Shown here one piece after another: positions 35,585 to 43,586 of a DNA stretch of 64,000 nucleotides (its first letter is position 1; every line of letters begins with the position of its first letter). Origin of the DNA: Rhizobiaceae bacterium (GTDB lineage Bacteria > Pseudomonadota > Alphaproteobacteria > Rhizobiales > Rhizobiaceae). The stretch is from contig JACVCH010000005.1 in the NCBI GenBank assembly GCA_016742175.1, forward strand, positions 1 through 64,000, read 5' to 3'. The notes beneath the pieces were generated by a model that saw only the letters and a list, made by a program, of their open reading frames with translations, made no database searches and was not told the origin of the DNA. The position numbers and the translations under genes were made by a program.

Positions 35585-37213
35585 ATGAACCAGGCAGGCA
35601 ACGCCGTCGACGCCGGCGAGTTCGACTATGTGATCGCTGGCGCGGGCTCGGCGGGCTGCGTGCTCGCCAATCGGCTGTCGGCCGATCCGAAGAAACGTGT
35701 CCTTCTGCTGGAAGGGGGCGGGCGCGACAACTGGATCTGGTTCCACATCCCGGTCGGCTATCTCTTCGCGATCGGCAATCCGCGCGCCGACTGGATGTTC
35801 AAGACGGCGGCCGAACCCGGTCTCAACGGGCGCAGCCTTGCCTATCCGCGCGGCAAGACGCTGGGCGGCTCGTCGGCGATCAACGCGATGATCTACATGC
35901 GCGGGCAGGCGCGCGATTATGACCACTGGCGACAGCTCGGGCTCGAAGGCTGGGCCTGGGACGACGTCCTGCCGTTCTTCCTGAAGCATGAGGATCACGA
36001 GAACCCGCCCAACGGCTTTCACCGCTCCGGCGGCGAATGGCGTGTCGAGCATCCGCGCATCCAGTGGGACGTTCTCGACCGCATCCGCGATGCGGCGGAA
36101 GAGGCCGGCATTCCGAAGATCCCGGACTTTAACACCGGCGACAATACCGGTTCGTCCTACTTCCAGGTCAACCAGAAGCGCGGACGCCGCTGGAGCGCGG
36201 CGCGCGGCTTCCTGAAGCCGGTGCTGAACCGGCCGAACCTCAAGGTCGAGACAGGCGTGCTGGTCGACCGCGTGATCGTCGAAGGCGGCCGAGCGGCGGC
36301 GCTGGTCTTCAGGCGCGGCGGCGAGGTTCATGTCGCGCGCGCGCGCGGCGACATCGTGCTGTCATCGGGCGCGGTGGGATCGCCTGCCATCCTGGAACGG
36401 TCCGGCATCGGCGACGCTGCGCGCCTGTCCGGGCTCGGCATCGATACCGTGGCGCATCTGCCGGGCGTCGGCGAGAATTTGCAGGACCATCTGCAGATCA
36501 GGCCGATCTACAAGGTCAACGGCATCCGCACGCTGAACGACCAGTATGCGAACCTTTTCCAGCGGGCGCTGATGGGCGTCGACTACGCGTTGCGCCGGCG
36601 CGGCCCCCTGACGATGGCGCCGTCGCAGGTTGGCGCCTTCGTCAAGTCGAACCCGAGCTTCGAAACGGCCAATCTCGAATTCCACTTCCAGCCGCTTTCG
36701 CTCGACAATTGGGGCGACGGGCTCCACGCCTATCCGGCCTTCACCGCTAGCGTGTGCAACCTGCGCCCGACCAGCCGGGGCGGAATCCACGTCACCTCGC
36801 GGGCGCCGGAGGAGATGCCCGACATCCGGCCGAACTACCTGTCGACGCCCGAGGACAGGGAAGTCGCGGTGGAATCGATCGAATGGGCACGGCGCATCGT
36901 TTCACAGCCGGCGCTCGCGCCCTACAGGCCCGAGGAAATGAAGCCCGGCGCCCATGTCGCCTCGCGCGAGGATTTGCTGGTCGCCGCCGGCGATCTCGGC
37001 ACGACCATCTTCCACCCGGTCGGCACGGCGAAGATGGGCACGGACGACGACAGGGGCGCGGTTCTCGACGCGCGGCTTCGCGTTCGGGGCATTGACGGCC
37101 TGCGCGTGATCGACGCCTCGGCGATGCCGACGATCACGTCGGGCAACACCAATTCGCCGACGATCATGATCGCCGAAAAGGGCGCGTCGATGATCCTGGA
37201 CGACAGGCGGTGA
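35585..37213 (+). CDS. GMC-family FAD oxidoreductase (choline dehydrogenase-like)
   Basis: A 542-residue glucose-methanol-choline oxidoreductase. The FAD loop is DYVIAGAGSAGCVLANRLS near residue 14. GMC signatures are YPRGKTLGGSSAINAMIYMRG and SSGAVGSPAILERSGIG. The C-terminal catalytic region FHPVGTAKMGTD contains the active-site His, followed by DASAMPTITSGNTNSPTIM. It oxidises a primary or secondary alcohol to the carbonyl; the substrate is not predictable. It is preceded by a gagggag ribosome site and opens the catabolic region just downstream of tRNA-Leu; the next two genes converge on it. Confidence 0.92.
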   Translation: MNQAGNAVDAGEFDYVIAGAGSAGCVLANRLSADPKKRVLLLEGGGRDNWIWFHIPVGYLFAIGNPRADWMFKTAAEPGLNGRSLAYPRGKTLGGSSAINAMIYMRGQARDYDHWRQLGLEGWAWDDVLPFFLKHEDHENPPNGFHRSGGEWRVEHPRIQWDVLDRIRDAAEEAGIPKIPDFNTGDNTGSSYFQVNQKRGRRWSAARGFLKPVLNRPNLKVETGVLVDRVIVEGGRAAALVFRRGGEVHVARARGDIVLSSGAVGSPAILERSGIGDAARLSGLGIDTVAHLPGVGENLQDHLQIRPIYKVNGIRTLNDQYANLFQRALMGVDYALRRRGPLTMAPSQVGAFVKSNPSFETANLEFHFQPLSLDNWGDGLHAYPAFTASVCNLRPTSRGGIHVTSRAPEEMPDIRPNYLSTPEDREVAVESIEWARRIVSQPALAPYRPEEMKPGAHVASREDLLVAAGDLGTTIFHPVGTAKMGTDDDRGAVLDARLRVRGIDGLRVIDASAMPTITSGNTNSPTIMIAEKGASMILDDRR

Positions 37214-37222
37214 CGCGGTCCT

Positions 37223-37858
37223 CTAGACGCGCAGCTCGCCGAACAGCCGGTAGTTGACGGCGCGGGGCCGGGCCGCCTCCTCCGGCGTCGCCGGGACGAA
37301 GGACGACTGGCCGCCTTCGAGTTCGGCCGGCAGCACCATCACCCGCACGAAGACGTTTTCGCCGTCGCTGATGTTTTCGCCGACCACCCAGTCCTTGCCG
37401 GTTTCGAACCAGGCCTGGCCGGCCGCGATCCGCTCGAGATTGTCGCCGATCGTCGCGCGGATGCGGCCCTTGACCAGGCGTCGGATGCCCGGTCCGCGAT
37501 GGCCGTGAAGCGGGGTCCGTGCGCCCGGATTCGAGGCGACGCGATCGGCGCGCAGCATCCAGCTTCCGGCGAAGTCGGGGGCGATCACATACGAAAGCAC
37601 GGGGTCGATCGCATCCCCCGTCATCAGCGGCGCATCGCGTTCGACAAGGTCGAACAGCCAGCCGGCTCCGGCAAGGCGAAGTGACCCGTTTGCAAGGCAA
37701 CCCTCGTCCAGGCCGAGAACCGTCTCGCCCCGGGGGCTCGTTAGCCTGACGGGCCCGGCGACCGCATAGACGAAGCGCGTTCCACCCGCTTCCAGCGTCA
37801 GTTCAGACGCGGTCGTGTCGAAGTCGTAGACGGTGAGCCGCATCGTTCGAGCGCTCAC
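37223..37858 (-). CDS. Cupin-domain protein
   Basis: A 211-residue protein whose second half looks like a cupin: TPLHGHRGPGIRRLVKGRIRA gives the first metal-binding motif with two His, and the GENVFVRVMVL region the second strand set. The first half is a diverged repeat of the same fold, suggesting a bicupin. Its function is unknown; sensing or isomerising a pathway intermediate is possible. It overlaps the upstream hydrolase gene by four bases and converges with the GMC gene nine bases away. Confidence 0.65.
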   Translation of the reverse strand: MSARTMRLTVYDFDTTASELTLEAGGTRFVYAVAGPVRLTSPRGETVLGLDEGCLANGSLRLAGAGWLFDLVERDAPLMTGDAIDPVLSYVIAPDFAGSWMLRADRVASNPGARTPLHGHRGPGIRRLVKGRIRATIGDNLERIAAGQAWFETGKDWVVGENISDGENVFVRVMVLPAELEGGQSSFVPATPEEAARPRAVNYRLFGELRV

Positions 37859-38727
37859 AGCCCAAGGCTCCGCTTGATCAGGCTGGCACCGATCGGGGCA
37901 TCCGGATCGACGAAATCGTTGAGGATGTCGAAATGCCCGTAGGCGGGCAGCACATGCACTTCAGGCCGCATTCCCTGGCGATGCAGGTGGTGGGCGTAGC
38001 GATAGGTCTGGTCGATCCAGTGCCAGGGCTCAAGCCCGCCGACGAAGAGCGAGACGGGGCAGCGCAGCAGGACCGGACGTGCCTCGACATTGCGCCGCGC
38101 GATGATCTCCTCGGTCAGGTTGAGCTGCGCGTTGACCGTGGTGCGCATCGCCGGCTCGGGATCGAAGATGCCGCTGACCGGCACCGCGCCGATGATGAAG
38201 GCCGGGTCGACGCCGCGCGCGGCCCAGTCCTCGGCCATCGCCTCGGCGACGAGATGCGCGCCCGCCGAATGACCGGACAGGCTGACGCGCATCGGATCTC
38301 CGCCGAAGGACGCGATGTTCCGGTAGACCCATTCCAGCCCCGCGAGGGCAGAGTCCGTCACACCGTCGAGCGTGGAGTCGGGGCACAGCTCGTAGTTCAT
38401 GACCACCGTGGTGATGCCGCGCTCGACCAGCATCGGCGCGATGCTGGCGAAATTCGCCTTGTCCTGCGCGCGCCAGTAGCCGCCATGGAAGAACACGTGA
38501 ACCGGCCGCGGCCCCGCCTCGTTTGCGGGGTAGATGTCGAGCTTTCGCAGCGGATGATCGCCGAATGCGATGTCGCGATGCTGCGCGAGTTCGGTCAGGG
38601 CGCGTGTATTGAGCGGCTCGCGCGCCTCCCTCGATCTGGCGAAGTCCGGAAAGGCATTTTGCGGATTATACTGAAACTCGTGCTCCGTTTGGCTCAAATT
38701 GGTCCACAGTTTCGCTGGCTGGCTCAT
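37855..38727 (-). CDS. Alpha/beta hydrolase, arylformamidase/esterase-like
   Basis: A 290-residue alpha/beta hydrolase. VHVFFHGGYWRAQDK is the oxyanion-hole motif seen in kynurenine formamidase-like and carboxylesterase families. VSLSGHSAGAHL contains the nucleophile Ser, and the late VLPAYGHFDIL contains the His. The start at 38727 (MSQPAKLW) is preferred; an upstream ATG at 38826 would add 33 residues with no family match. It leads a two-gene minus-strand operon with the cupin and diverges from the enolase-superfamily gene, so amide or ester hydrolysis in the same pathway is plausible. Confidence 0.78.
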   Translation of the reverse strand: MSQPAKLWTNLSQTEHEFQYNPQNAFPDFARSREAREPLNTRALTELAQHRDIAFGDHPLRKLDIYPANEAGPRPVHVFFHGGYWRAQDKANFASIAPMLVERGITTVVMNYELCPDSTLDGVTDSALAGLEWVYRNIASFGGDPMRVSLSGHSAGAHLVAEAMAEDWAARGVDPAFIIGAVPVSGIFDPEPAMRTTVNAQLNLTEEIIARRNVEARPVLLRCPVSLFVGGLEPWHWIDQTYRYAHHLHRQGMRPEVHVLPAYGHFDILNDFVDPDAPIGASLIKRSLGL

Positions 38728-38805
38728 CGCTTTGGTCCGCTCCATCCTCTCGATTTCGCTTACATTAGAGCGATCTTCGCCGAAATTGAAAGTAGGCCCT
38801 TGCTC

Positions 38806-38857
38806 TTTGGACGAAAAATGGTTCACATATAATCCATGATTGATCCTCTTTTGGATC
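38806..38857 (+). promoter_or_regulatory. Promoter-like TATAAT and inverted repeat before the enolase-superfamily gene
   Basis: A perfect -10 box TATAAT at 38828-38833 has a weak upstream TTTGGA. Just downstream GATCC-tcttttG-GATC forms a short inverted repeat (38842-38857) overlapping the expected transcription start, a natural place for an operator. It lies in the divergent spacer between the hydrolase and enolase-type genes. Confidence 0.4.
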
Positions 38858-38901
38858 GCGGCCGTTCCAGGCCATTTCGTTGATCAGCGAGAGGCGTTTC
38901 C

Positions 38902-40032
38902 ATGCGGATCAAGTCCGTCGAGTTCATTGCGCTCAACGTGCCGCTCGGCTCCGGCAAGGCCTATGGAATGTCGAAGTCGCTGGCGACTGGACGGCAGTCG
39001 ACGCTGGTCCGGCTGACGCTCGAGGGCGGCATCGTCGGCTATGGCGAGGCCTGGGGCATTCCGGCCGTGAACAAGGCGTTCCTGCCGCTCCTGTCGGGCT
39101 ATGTCGTCGGCACGGACGTGTTCGCCACCGAGCATGCCTTCGCGCGCATTCTGGCGCGGCACTATCATTTCGGCGTGCAGGGCGGCCTGATGTGGGCGCT
39201 GAGCGGCATCGACATCGCCGCCAAGGACGCGATGGGCAAGGTGACCAACCTTCCGGTGGCGCAGCTCATCGGCGGCAAGCGGATCTCGCAGGTGCCGTGC
39301 TACATGTCGGGCGGCTACCTGACCGAGACGCCTGACCCGGACTACCGCCCGCAGATCGAGGAGATGGCAAAGGCCGGCCACCGATCGATCAAGATCAAGG
39401 TCGGCCTTGGCCCGTCCAGCGACGAGGATCGCGTCGCGCTTGCCCGCGAACTGCTCGGCGACGATGTCGAAATTCTCGTCGACATCAATTCCAACTATAC
39501 GCTCGATCTTGCGCTCGACACCGTCGCACGCCTCGAAAAATACCGCATCGGCTGGCTCGAGGAGCCGCTGAGCCCGCAGGATTTCGAAGGGTATGCAGCG
39601 CTTCGCAAGCGCGCGCTGATGCCGATCGCCACCGGCGAGGCGCTTTATACGGTGCATGACTTCAAGCGCCTGACCGATGTCGGCGGGGCCGACATTCTCC
39701 AGCCCGATCTGTCGTTGTGCGGCGGATTCTGGCAGGGCCGCAAGATCGCGGAACTGGCGCTCGCCAACCATCTGCGCGTCTCGCCGCATGTGTGGGGCGG
39801 CGCGGTCGGGCTCGCCGCCGGGCTCCAGTTCATCGCGTCCCTGCCGGTTCATCCGCATTCCGACAACATCCCCAAGCCCATCCTTCTCGAATACGATCTC
39901 GGCGCCAATCCGCTGCGCACCGAACTCTTGAAGACGCCGATCGAGATACGCGACGGTTTCGCGATCGTGCCCGAAGGGCCGGGCCTTGGCATCGAAATCG
40001 ACGAGGAGGCCGTGGCGCGCTATGCAGTCTGA
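38902..40032 (+). CDS. Enolase-superfamily enzyme (mandelate racemase/muconate-lactonizing type)
   Basis: A 376-residue enzyme with the enolase-superfamily capping domain (GYGEAWGIP) and barrel. The catalytic Lys-x-Lys is SIKIKVG, metal ligands are in LVDINSNY, WLEEPL and IATGEAL, and the late His is in RVSPHVWGGAVG. Lys-x-Lys plus the Asp-x-Asn and His stretch fits the mandelate-racemase group: racemases, epimerases or sugar-acid dehydratases. It is followed at once by a peptide-type ABC importer, so it probably acts on the imported compound. Substrate unknown; N-acyl amino acid racemisation is one possibility. Confidence 0.85.
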   Translation: MRIKSVEFIALNVPLGSGKAYGMSKSLATGRQSTLVRLTLEGGIVGYGEAWGIPAVNKAFLPLLSGYVVGTDVFATEHAFARILARHYHFGVQGGLMWALSGIDIAAKDAMGKVTNLPVAQLIGGKRISQVPCYMSGGYLTETPDPDYRPQIEEMAKAGHRSIKIKVGLGPSSDEDRVALARELLGDDVEILVDINSNYTLDLALDTVARLEKYRIGWLEEPLSPQDFEGYAALRKRALMPIATGEALYTVHDFKRLTDVGGADILQPDLSLCGGFWQGRKIAELALANHLRVSPHVWGGAVGLAAGLQFIASLPVHPHSDNIPKPILLEYDLGANPLRTELLKTPIEIRDGFAIVPEGPGLGIEIDEEAVARYAV

Positions 40033-41050
40033 AGCGGTCGGGCATAGCGGCCGGCCCGTGCTTTCGGTGCGGGACCTGAAGACGCATTTCTTCACCGGGG
40101 CCGGAATCATCAAGGCGGTCAACGGCGTGACGCTGACCGTGCGCGAGGGCGAGACGCTGGCGGTGGTCGGCGAATCCGGCTCGGGCAAGTCGGTCACCGG
40201 ATTGACGGTGATGCGGCTTCTCGGCCGCACGACGGCGCGCGTCATGGGCGGCTCGATCCATTTTTCCGGGCGCGACGGCAGGAATCTCGATCTTCTGGCG
40301 CTGTCGGAAGGCGAGATGCGCCAGGTGCGCGGCCATGACATCGCGATGATCTTCCAGGATCCGATGTCGAGCCTCAATCCGGTCTTCACGATCGGCGACC
40401 AGATTTCGGAACCGATCCGCATTCACAAGGGTCTGGGCAAGAAGGAAGCGCGCACACAGGCGCTCGACCTCCTGCGGCAGGTCGGCATTTCCGATCCGGA
40501 ATCGCGCATCGACGCCTATCCGCATCAATTGTCGGGCGGCATGCGCCAGCGCGTCATGATCGCGGTCGCGCTCGCCTGCGATCCGCGGCTGCTGATCGCC
40601 GACGAGCCGACCACCGCGCTCGACGTCACGATCCAGGCCCAGATCATCACCCTCCTGAAACGGCTCCAGGTCGAGCGGCGGATGGCGATGATCTTCGTCA
40701 CGCATGACTTGAAGCTCGTCGGCGAGATCGCCGACCGGGTGGCCGTGATGTATGCGAGCCAGGTGGTCGAGGAAGGGCCGGTCGCCGAGGTCCTGGCGCG
40801 TCCTAAGCACCCCTATACGCGCGCGCTTCTCGACTGCATCCCGAGCCGCCGCGATGCGGCGGGCAATCGCCGCCAGTTGCGGCCGATTCCGGGCATGCTG
40901 CCCAATCCGCTGGCGCCCCCCGAAGGCTGCCGGTTCCATCCGCGCTGCGTCCACGCCGAGGACAAGTGCATCGCCACGCAGCCCGAGCTCGAGGCGGTGA
41001 GCGCGAACCACCAGACGCGTTGCCTGCGCTGGAAGGAGATCGCCCTGTGA
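40022..41050 (+). CDS. Oligopeptide/dipeptide-type ABC importer ATPase (DppD/OppD-like)
   Basis: A 342-residue ATPase. Walker A VVGESGSGKSV, signature LSGGMRQRV, Walker B LLIADEPTTALDV, and the peptide-importer C-terminal region RFHPRCVHAEDKC, whose cysteines bind an Fe-S cluster in related proteins. The ATG at 40022 overlaps the enolase gene, and the end overlaps the DppF-like gene. Together with the genes at 41047, 43587, 45257 and 46218 it forms a complete importer. Confidence 0.92.
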   Translation: MQSEAVGHSGRPVLSVRDLKTHFFTGAGIIKAVNGVTLTVREGETLAVVGESGSGKSVTGLTVMRLLGRTTARVMGGSIHFSGRDGRNLDLLALSEGEMRQVRGHDIAMIFQDPMSSLNPVFTIGDQISEPIRIHKGLGKKEARTQALDLLRQVGISDPESRIDAYPHQLSGGMRQRVMIAVALACDPRLLIADEPTTALDVTIQAQIITLLKRLQVERRMAMIFVTHDLKLVGEIADRVAVMYASQVVEEGPVAEVLARPKHPYTRALLDCIPSRRDAAGNRRQLRPIPGMLPNPLAPPEGCRFHPRCVHAEDKCIATQPELEAVSANHQTRCLRWKEIAL

Positions 41051-42066
41051 GCGCGACGATCGACCTCGCGACGCAGGCGGACGCCGGCGGATCGCCGGTC
41101 GGGCAACCGCTGGTTTCGGCCCGGGGCCTCACCAAGCACTTTGAATCCGGCGGCGGCTTCCTGTCCCGCGCAAGGCCGCCGGTGCGGGCGGTGGAAAGCG
41201 TCGATCTCGACATTGCGGCCGGCGAGGTTCTGGGTGTCGTCGGCGAATCCGGTTCCGGCAAATCGACGCTGGGGCGCCTGATCCTGCGGCTGATCGAGCC
41301 GACCTCCGGCTCCGCGACCTTCCAGGGCCGCGATCTCGATTCATTGGGGGCGTCGGAGTTGCGGCAGTTCCGCCGCCACATGCAGATGATCTTCCAGGAT
41401 CCGTTCGCAAGCCTCAATGCGCGCATGACGGTCGGCGCGGCCCTGATCGAGCCGCTGTCGCTGCATCGCGGCCTGAAGGGCAAGGTCGCGCGCGAGGCGG
41501 CGGTCGCGCTTCTGGAAAAGGTCGGACTTTCCGGCGACCACATGGAGCGCTATCCGCGCATGTTCTCCGGCGGCCAGCGCCAGCGCATCGCGATCGCCCG
41601 CGCGCTCGCGTCCGGGCCGAGCTTCATCGTCGCCGACGAACCGGTCTCGGCGCTCGACGTGTCGATCCAGACCGAGGTGATCAATCTGCTGCAGAACTTG
41701 CAGGCCGATCTCGGCCTGACGCTGATGTTCATCAGCCACGACCTGTCGGTCGTCGAGGTGATCACCGACCGGGTGATGGTGCTTTATCTCGGCCGCGTCA
41801 TGGAACTGGCGCCGACCGAGGCGCTCTACGGCAGTCCGGCCCATCCCTATACGGCGGCGCTCCTGCAGGCGGCGCCAGGCATGGCGGCGCAACGCAAGTA
41901 CATTTTGAAGGGCGAGATTCCGAGCCCCGCCAATCCGCCCTCGGGCTGCGTCTTTCGCACGCGCTGCCCCTTCGCGATCGACGCCTGTTCGCAGGTCGTC
42001 CCCGAACTGCGCCCCGTCGGCGCCGGTCATTTCAAGGCATGTATCCGTGACGACATCGAGCTCTAG
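41047..42066 (+). CDS. Oligopeptide/dipeptide-type ABC importer ATPase (DppF/OppF-like)
   Basis: A 339-residue ATPase starting at a GTG that overlaps the preceding stop (GTGA). Walker A VVGESGSGKSTL, signature FSGGQRQRI, Walker B FIVADEPVSALDV, and a C-terminal FRTRCPFAIDAC Cys-rich tail. It pairs with the DppD-like subunit. A GTG-started NAD epimerase overlaps its last 20 bases. Confidence 0.92.
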   Translation: MSATIDLATQADAGGSPVGQPLVSARGLTKHFESGGGFLSRARPPVRAVESVDLDIAAGEVLGVVGESGSGKSTLGRLILRLIEPTSGSATFQGRDLDSLGASELRQFRRHMQMIFQDPFASLNARMTVGAALIEPLSLHRGLKGKVAREAAVALLEKVGLSGDHMERYPRMFSGGQRQRIAIARALASGPSFIVADEPVSALDVSIQTEVINLLQNLQADLGLTLMFISHDLSVVEVITDRVMVLYLGRVMELAPTEALYGSPAHPYTAALLQAAPGMAAQRKYILKGEIPSPANPPSGCVFRTRCPFAIDACSQVVPELRPVGAGHFKACIRDDIEL

Positions 42067-43021
42067 TCTCTTCGATCCGGCAAGGCCGGTTCTGGTGATC
42101 GGCGGCCGCGGCTTCGTCGGGTCGCACATCGTGCGCGCGCTGCTCGACGCCGGGCTGACCGTCCACCTGTTCGGGCCGAAGATGAAGGACGATCTCCTCG
42201 CCGATCTTTCCGGCCGGTTCGACGAGACGGATGGCTCGGTCGAGGACCAGGCCGCGATCGAAGTGGCGATCGAGGCCTCCGGGGCCGGCGCGATCGTGAC
42301 GACGGCCGCCTATGCGTCCGGCAATCTCGGCCTGATGCGGGGCGGCGATGCCGATGCGCAAAAGGCGATGGCGATCAATGTCGAGGGGCTGCGCCGCACC
42401 TTCGAGGCCGCGCGGCTCAAGGGCATCGCCCGCATCGTCTGGGCGGACTCGACCGTCGTCTACGGCCATGCCGACCGCTACGACAAGGCGCGGGTGGACG
42501 AGGATGACGACCGCCGTCCGACCACCTTCTACGGGCTGACGAAAGTGCTCGGCGAGGACATCGCGCAATATTATCGCGACCGCTACGGCATGGACATCGT
42601 CGGCTTGCGCATGTCGCTGCTGCTCGGACCCGGGCTGTGGTATCAGGGCGCGGCGAGCGCAATCGCCGGCGTCATCCGCAATGCGGCGCCGGGCAAGAGC
42701 CATACCGTGACCTTCCATGCCGACTGCATCGACCTGATGCATGTGGCCGACGTCGCCAATGCCACGCTCCTCGCCCTTCGCAGTCCGCGCCCGCTTGGCG
42801 CCGTCTACAACATCAACGGCTTCACCGCTTCGCTGCCGGACATCGTCGCCAGCGTCGAGGCGCGCGTTCCCGGCTACCGGGTGGAGCATGAAATCGTCCC
42901 GTCGCAGCTGACGTTCCCGTTGATCAGCGATGAGCGCTTTCGCCGCGACGTCGGCTTCGCGCCGCGCTTTGCGCTCGACGACATCGTCGCCGAACTGATC
43001 GGCACAGGAGTGAATTCATGA
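42047..43021 (+). CDS. NAD-dependent epimerase/dehydratase
   Basis: A 324-residue extended short-chain dehydrogenase starting at GTG within the DppF-like gene end. VLVIGGRGFVGSHIVRAL is the NAD loop. VWADSTVVYGHADRYDKA and FYGLTKVLGEDIAQYY (Tyr-x3-Lys) carry the catalytic residues. It probably oxidises or epimerises a hydroxy-acid or sugar-acid intermediate of this pathway; no exact substrate is visible. The RidA-like gene overlaps its stop by four bases. Confidence 0.85.
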   Translation: MTTSSSSLFDPARPVLVIGGRGFVGSHIVRALLDAGLTVHLFGPKMKDDLLADLSGRFDETDGSVEDQAAIEVAIEASGAGAIVTTAAYASGNLGLMRGGDADAQKAMAINVEGLRRTFEAARLKGIARIVWADSTVVYGHADRYDKARVDEDDDRRPTTFYGLTKVLGEDIAQYYRDRYGMDIVGLRMSLLLGPGLWYQGAASAIAGVIRNAAPGKSHTVTFHADCIDLMHVADVANATLLALRSPRPLGAVYNINGFTASLPDIVASVEARVPGYRVEHEIVPSQLTFPLISDERFRRDVGFAPRFALDDIVAELIGTGVNS

Positions 43022-43473
43022 TCGCAGACCGCCTGGCCGAACTCGGCTTGACGCTGCCGCAGGCAGCCGACCCTTCGTTCAACTACCTGCCGGTGACGCT
43101 CCACAACGGCGTCGCCTATGTCAGCGGCCAGATGCCGAAGGTCGAGGGCGAGGTGCGCGTTTTCGGCAAGGTCGGCGGCGAGGTCGATCTGGAGACCGCG
43201 CGCGGCGAGGCGCGCATCTGCATCCTGCAGGGCCTCGCCTGCCTCGAGGCCGCGCTCGGCAGCCTCGACCGCGTGACGCGCATCCTGAAGGTCAATGGCT
43301 ACGTCGCCTCGGCGCGCGACTTCAACGCGCAGCCGAAGGTGCTCGATGCCGCGTCCGACCTTCTCGTCGAAATCTTCGGCGAAACGGGCCGCCATGCCCG
43401 GGCGGCGGTCGGCGTCGCCGAACTGCCGCGCAATGCCGCCGTCGAGATCGAGATGATTGTGGCTTTCGAGTGA
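43018..43473 (+). CDS. RidA/YjgF-family protein
   Basis: A 151-residue protein of the YjgF/RidA superfamily, in the longer ~150-residue subgroup. VTLHNGVAYVSGQMPKVEG and the C-terminal AELPRNAAVEIEMIVAFE are typical. Canonical RidA deaminates reactive enamine/imine intermediates, but its key Arg is replaced here by Asn (PRNAAVE instead of PRGALVE), so this subgroup may do something else. It suggests an amine- or enamine-type intermediate in the pathway. It is coupled to the epimerase and followed by a hairpin. Confidence 0.8.
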   Translation: MIADRLAELGLTLPQAADPSFNYLPVTLHNGVAYVSGQMPKVEGEVRVFGKVGGEVDLETARGEARICILQGLACLEAALGSLDRVTRILKVNGYVASARDFNAQPKVLDAASDLLVEIFGETGRHARAAVGVAELPRNAAVEIEMIVAFE

Positions 43474-43477
43474 ATCG

Positions 43478-43498
43478 GGCGCGCGGGAAACGCGCGCC
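43478..43498 (+). other. GC-only hairpin between the ridA-like and solute-binding genes
   Basis: GGCGCGCG-GGAAA-CGCGCGCC: a perfect eight-pair stem with a five-base loop, five bases after the stop. There is no T-run. Such structures often protect an upstream mRNA end or set segment-specific mRNA levels. Confidence 0.6.
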
Positions 43499-43586
43499 TG
43501 CAAATGGCTGGTCCTGAAAGCCTGTCGCGGACCGGCGTGCCCTGGGGAGGGCAGACCCAACAACAGGTGAGAAAAGGGGTTCTGGA

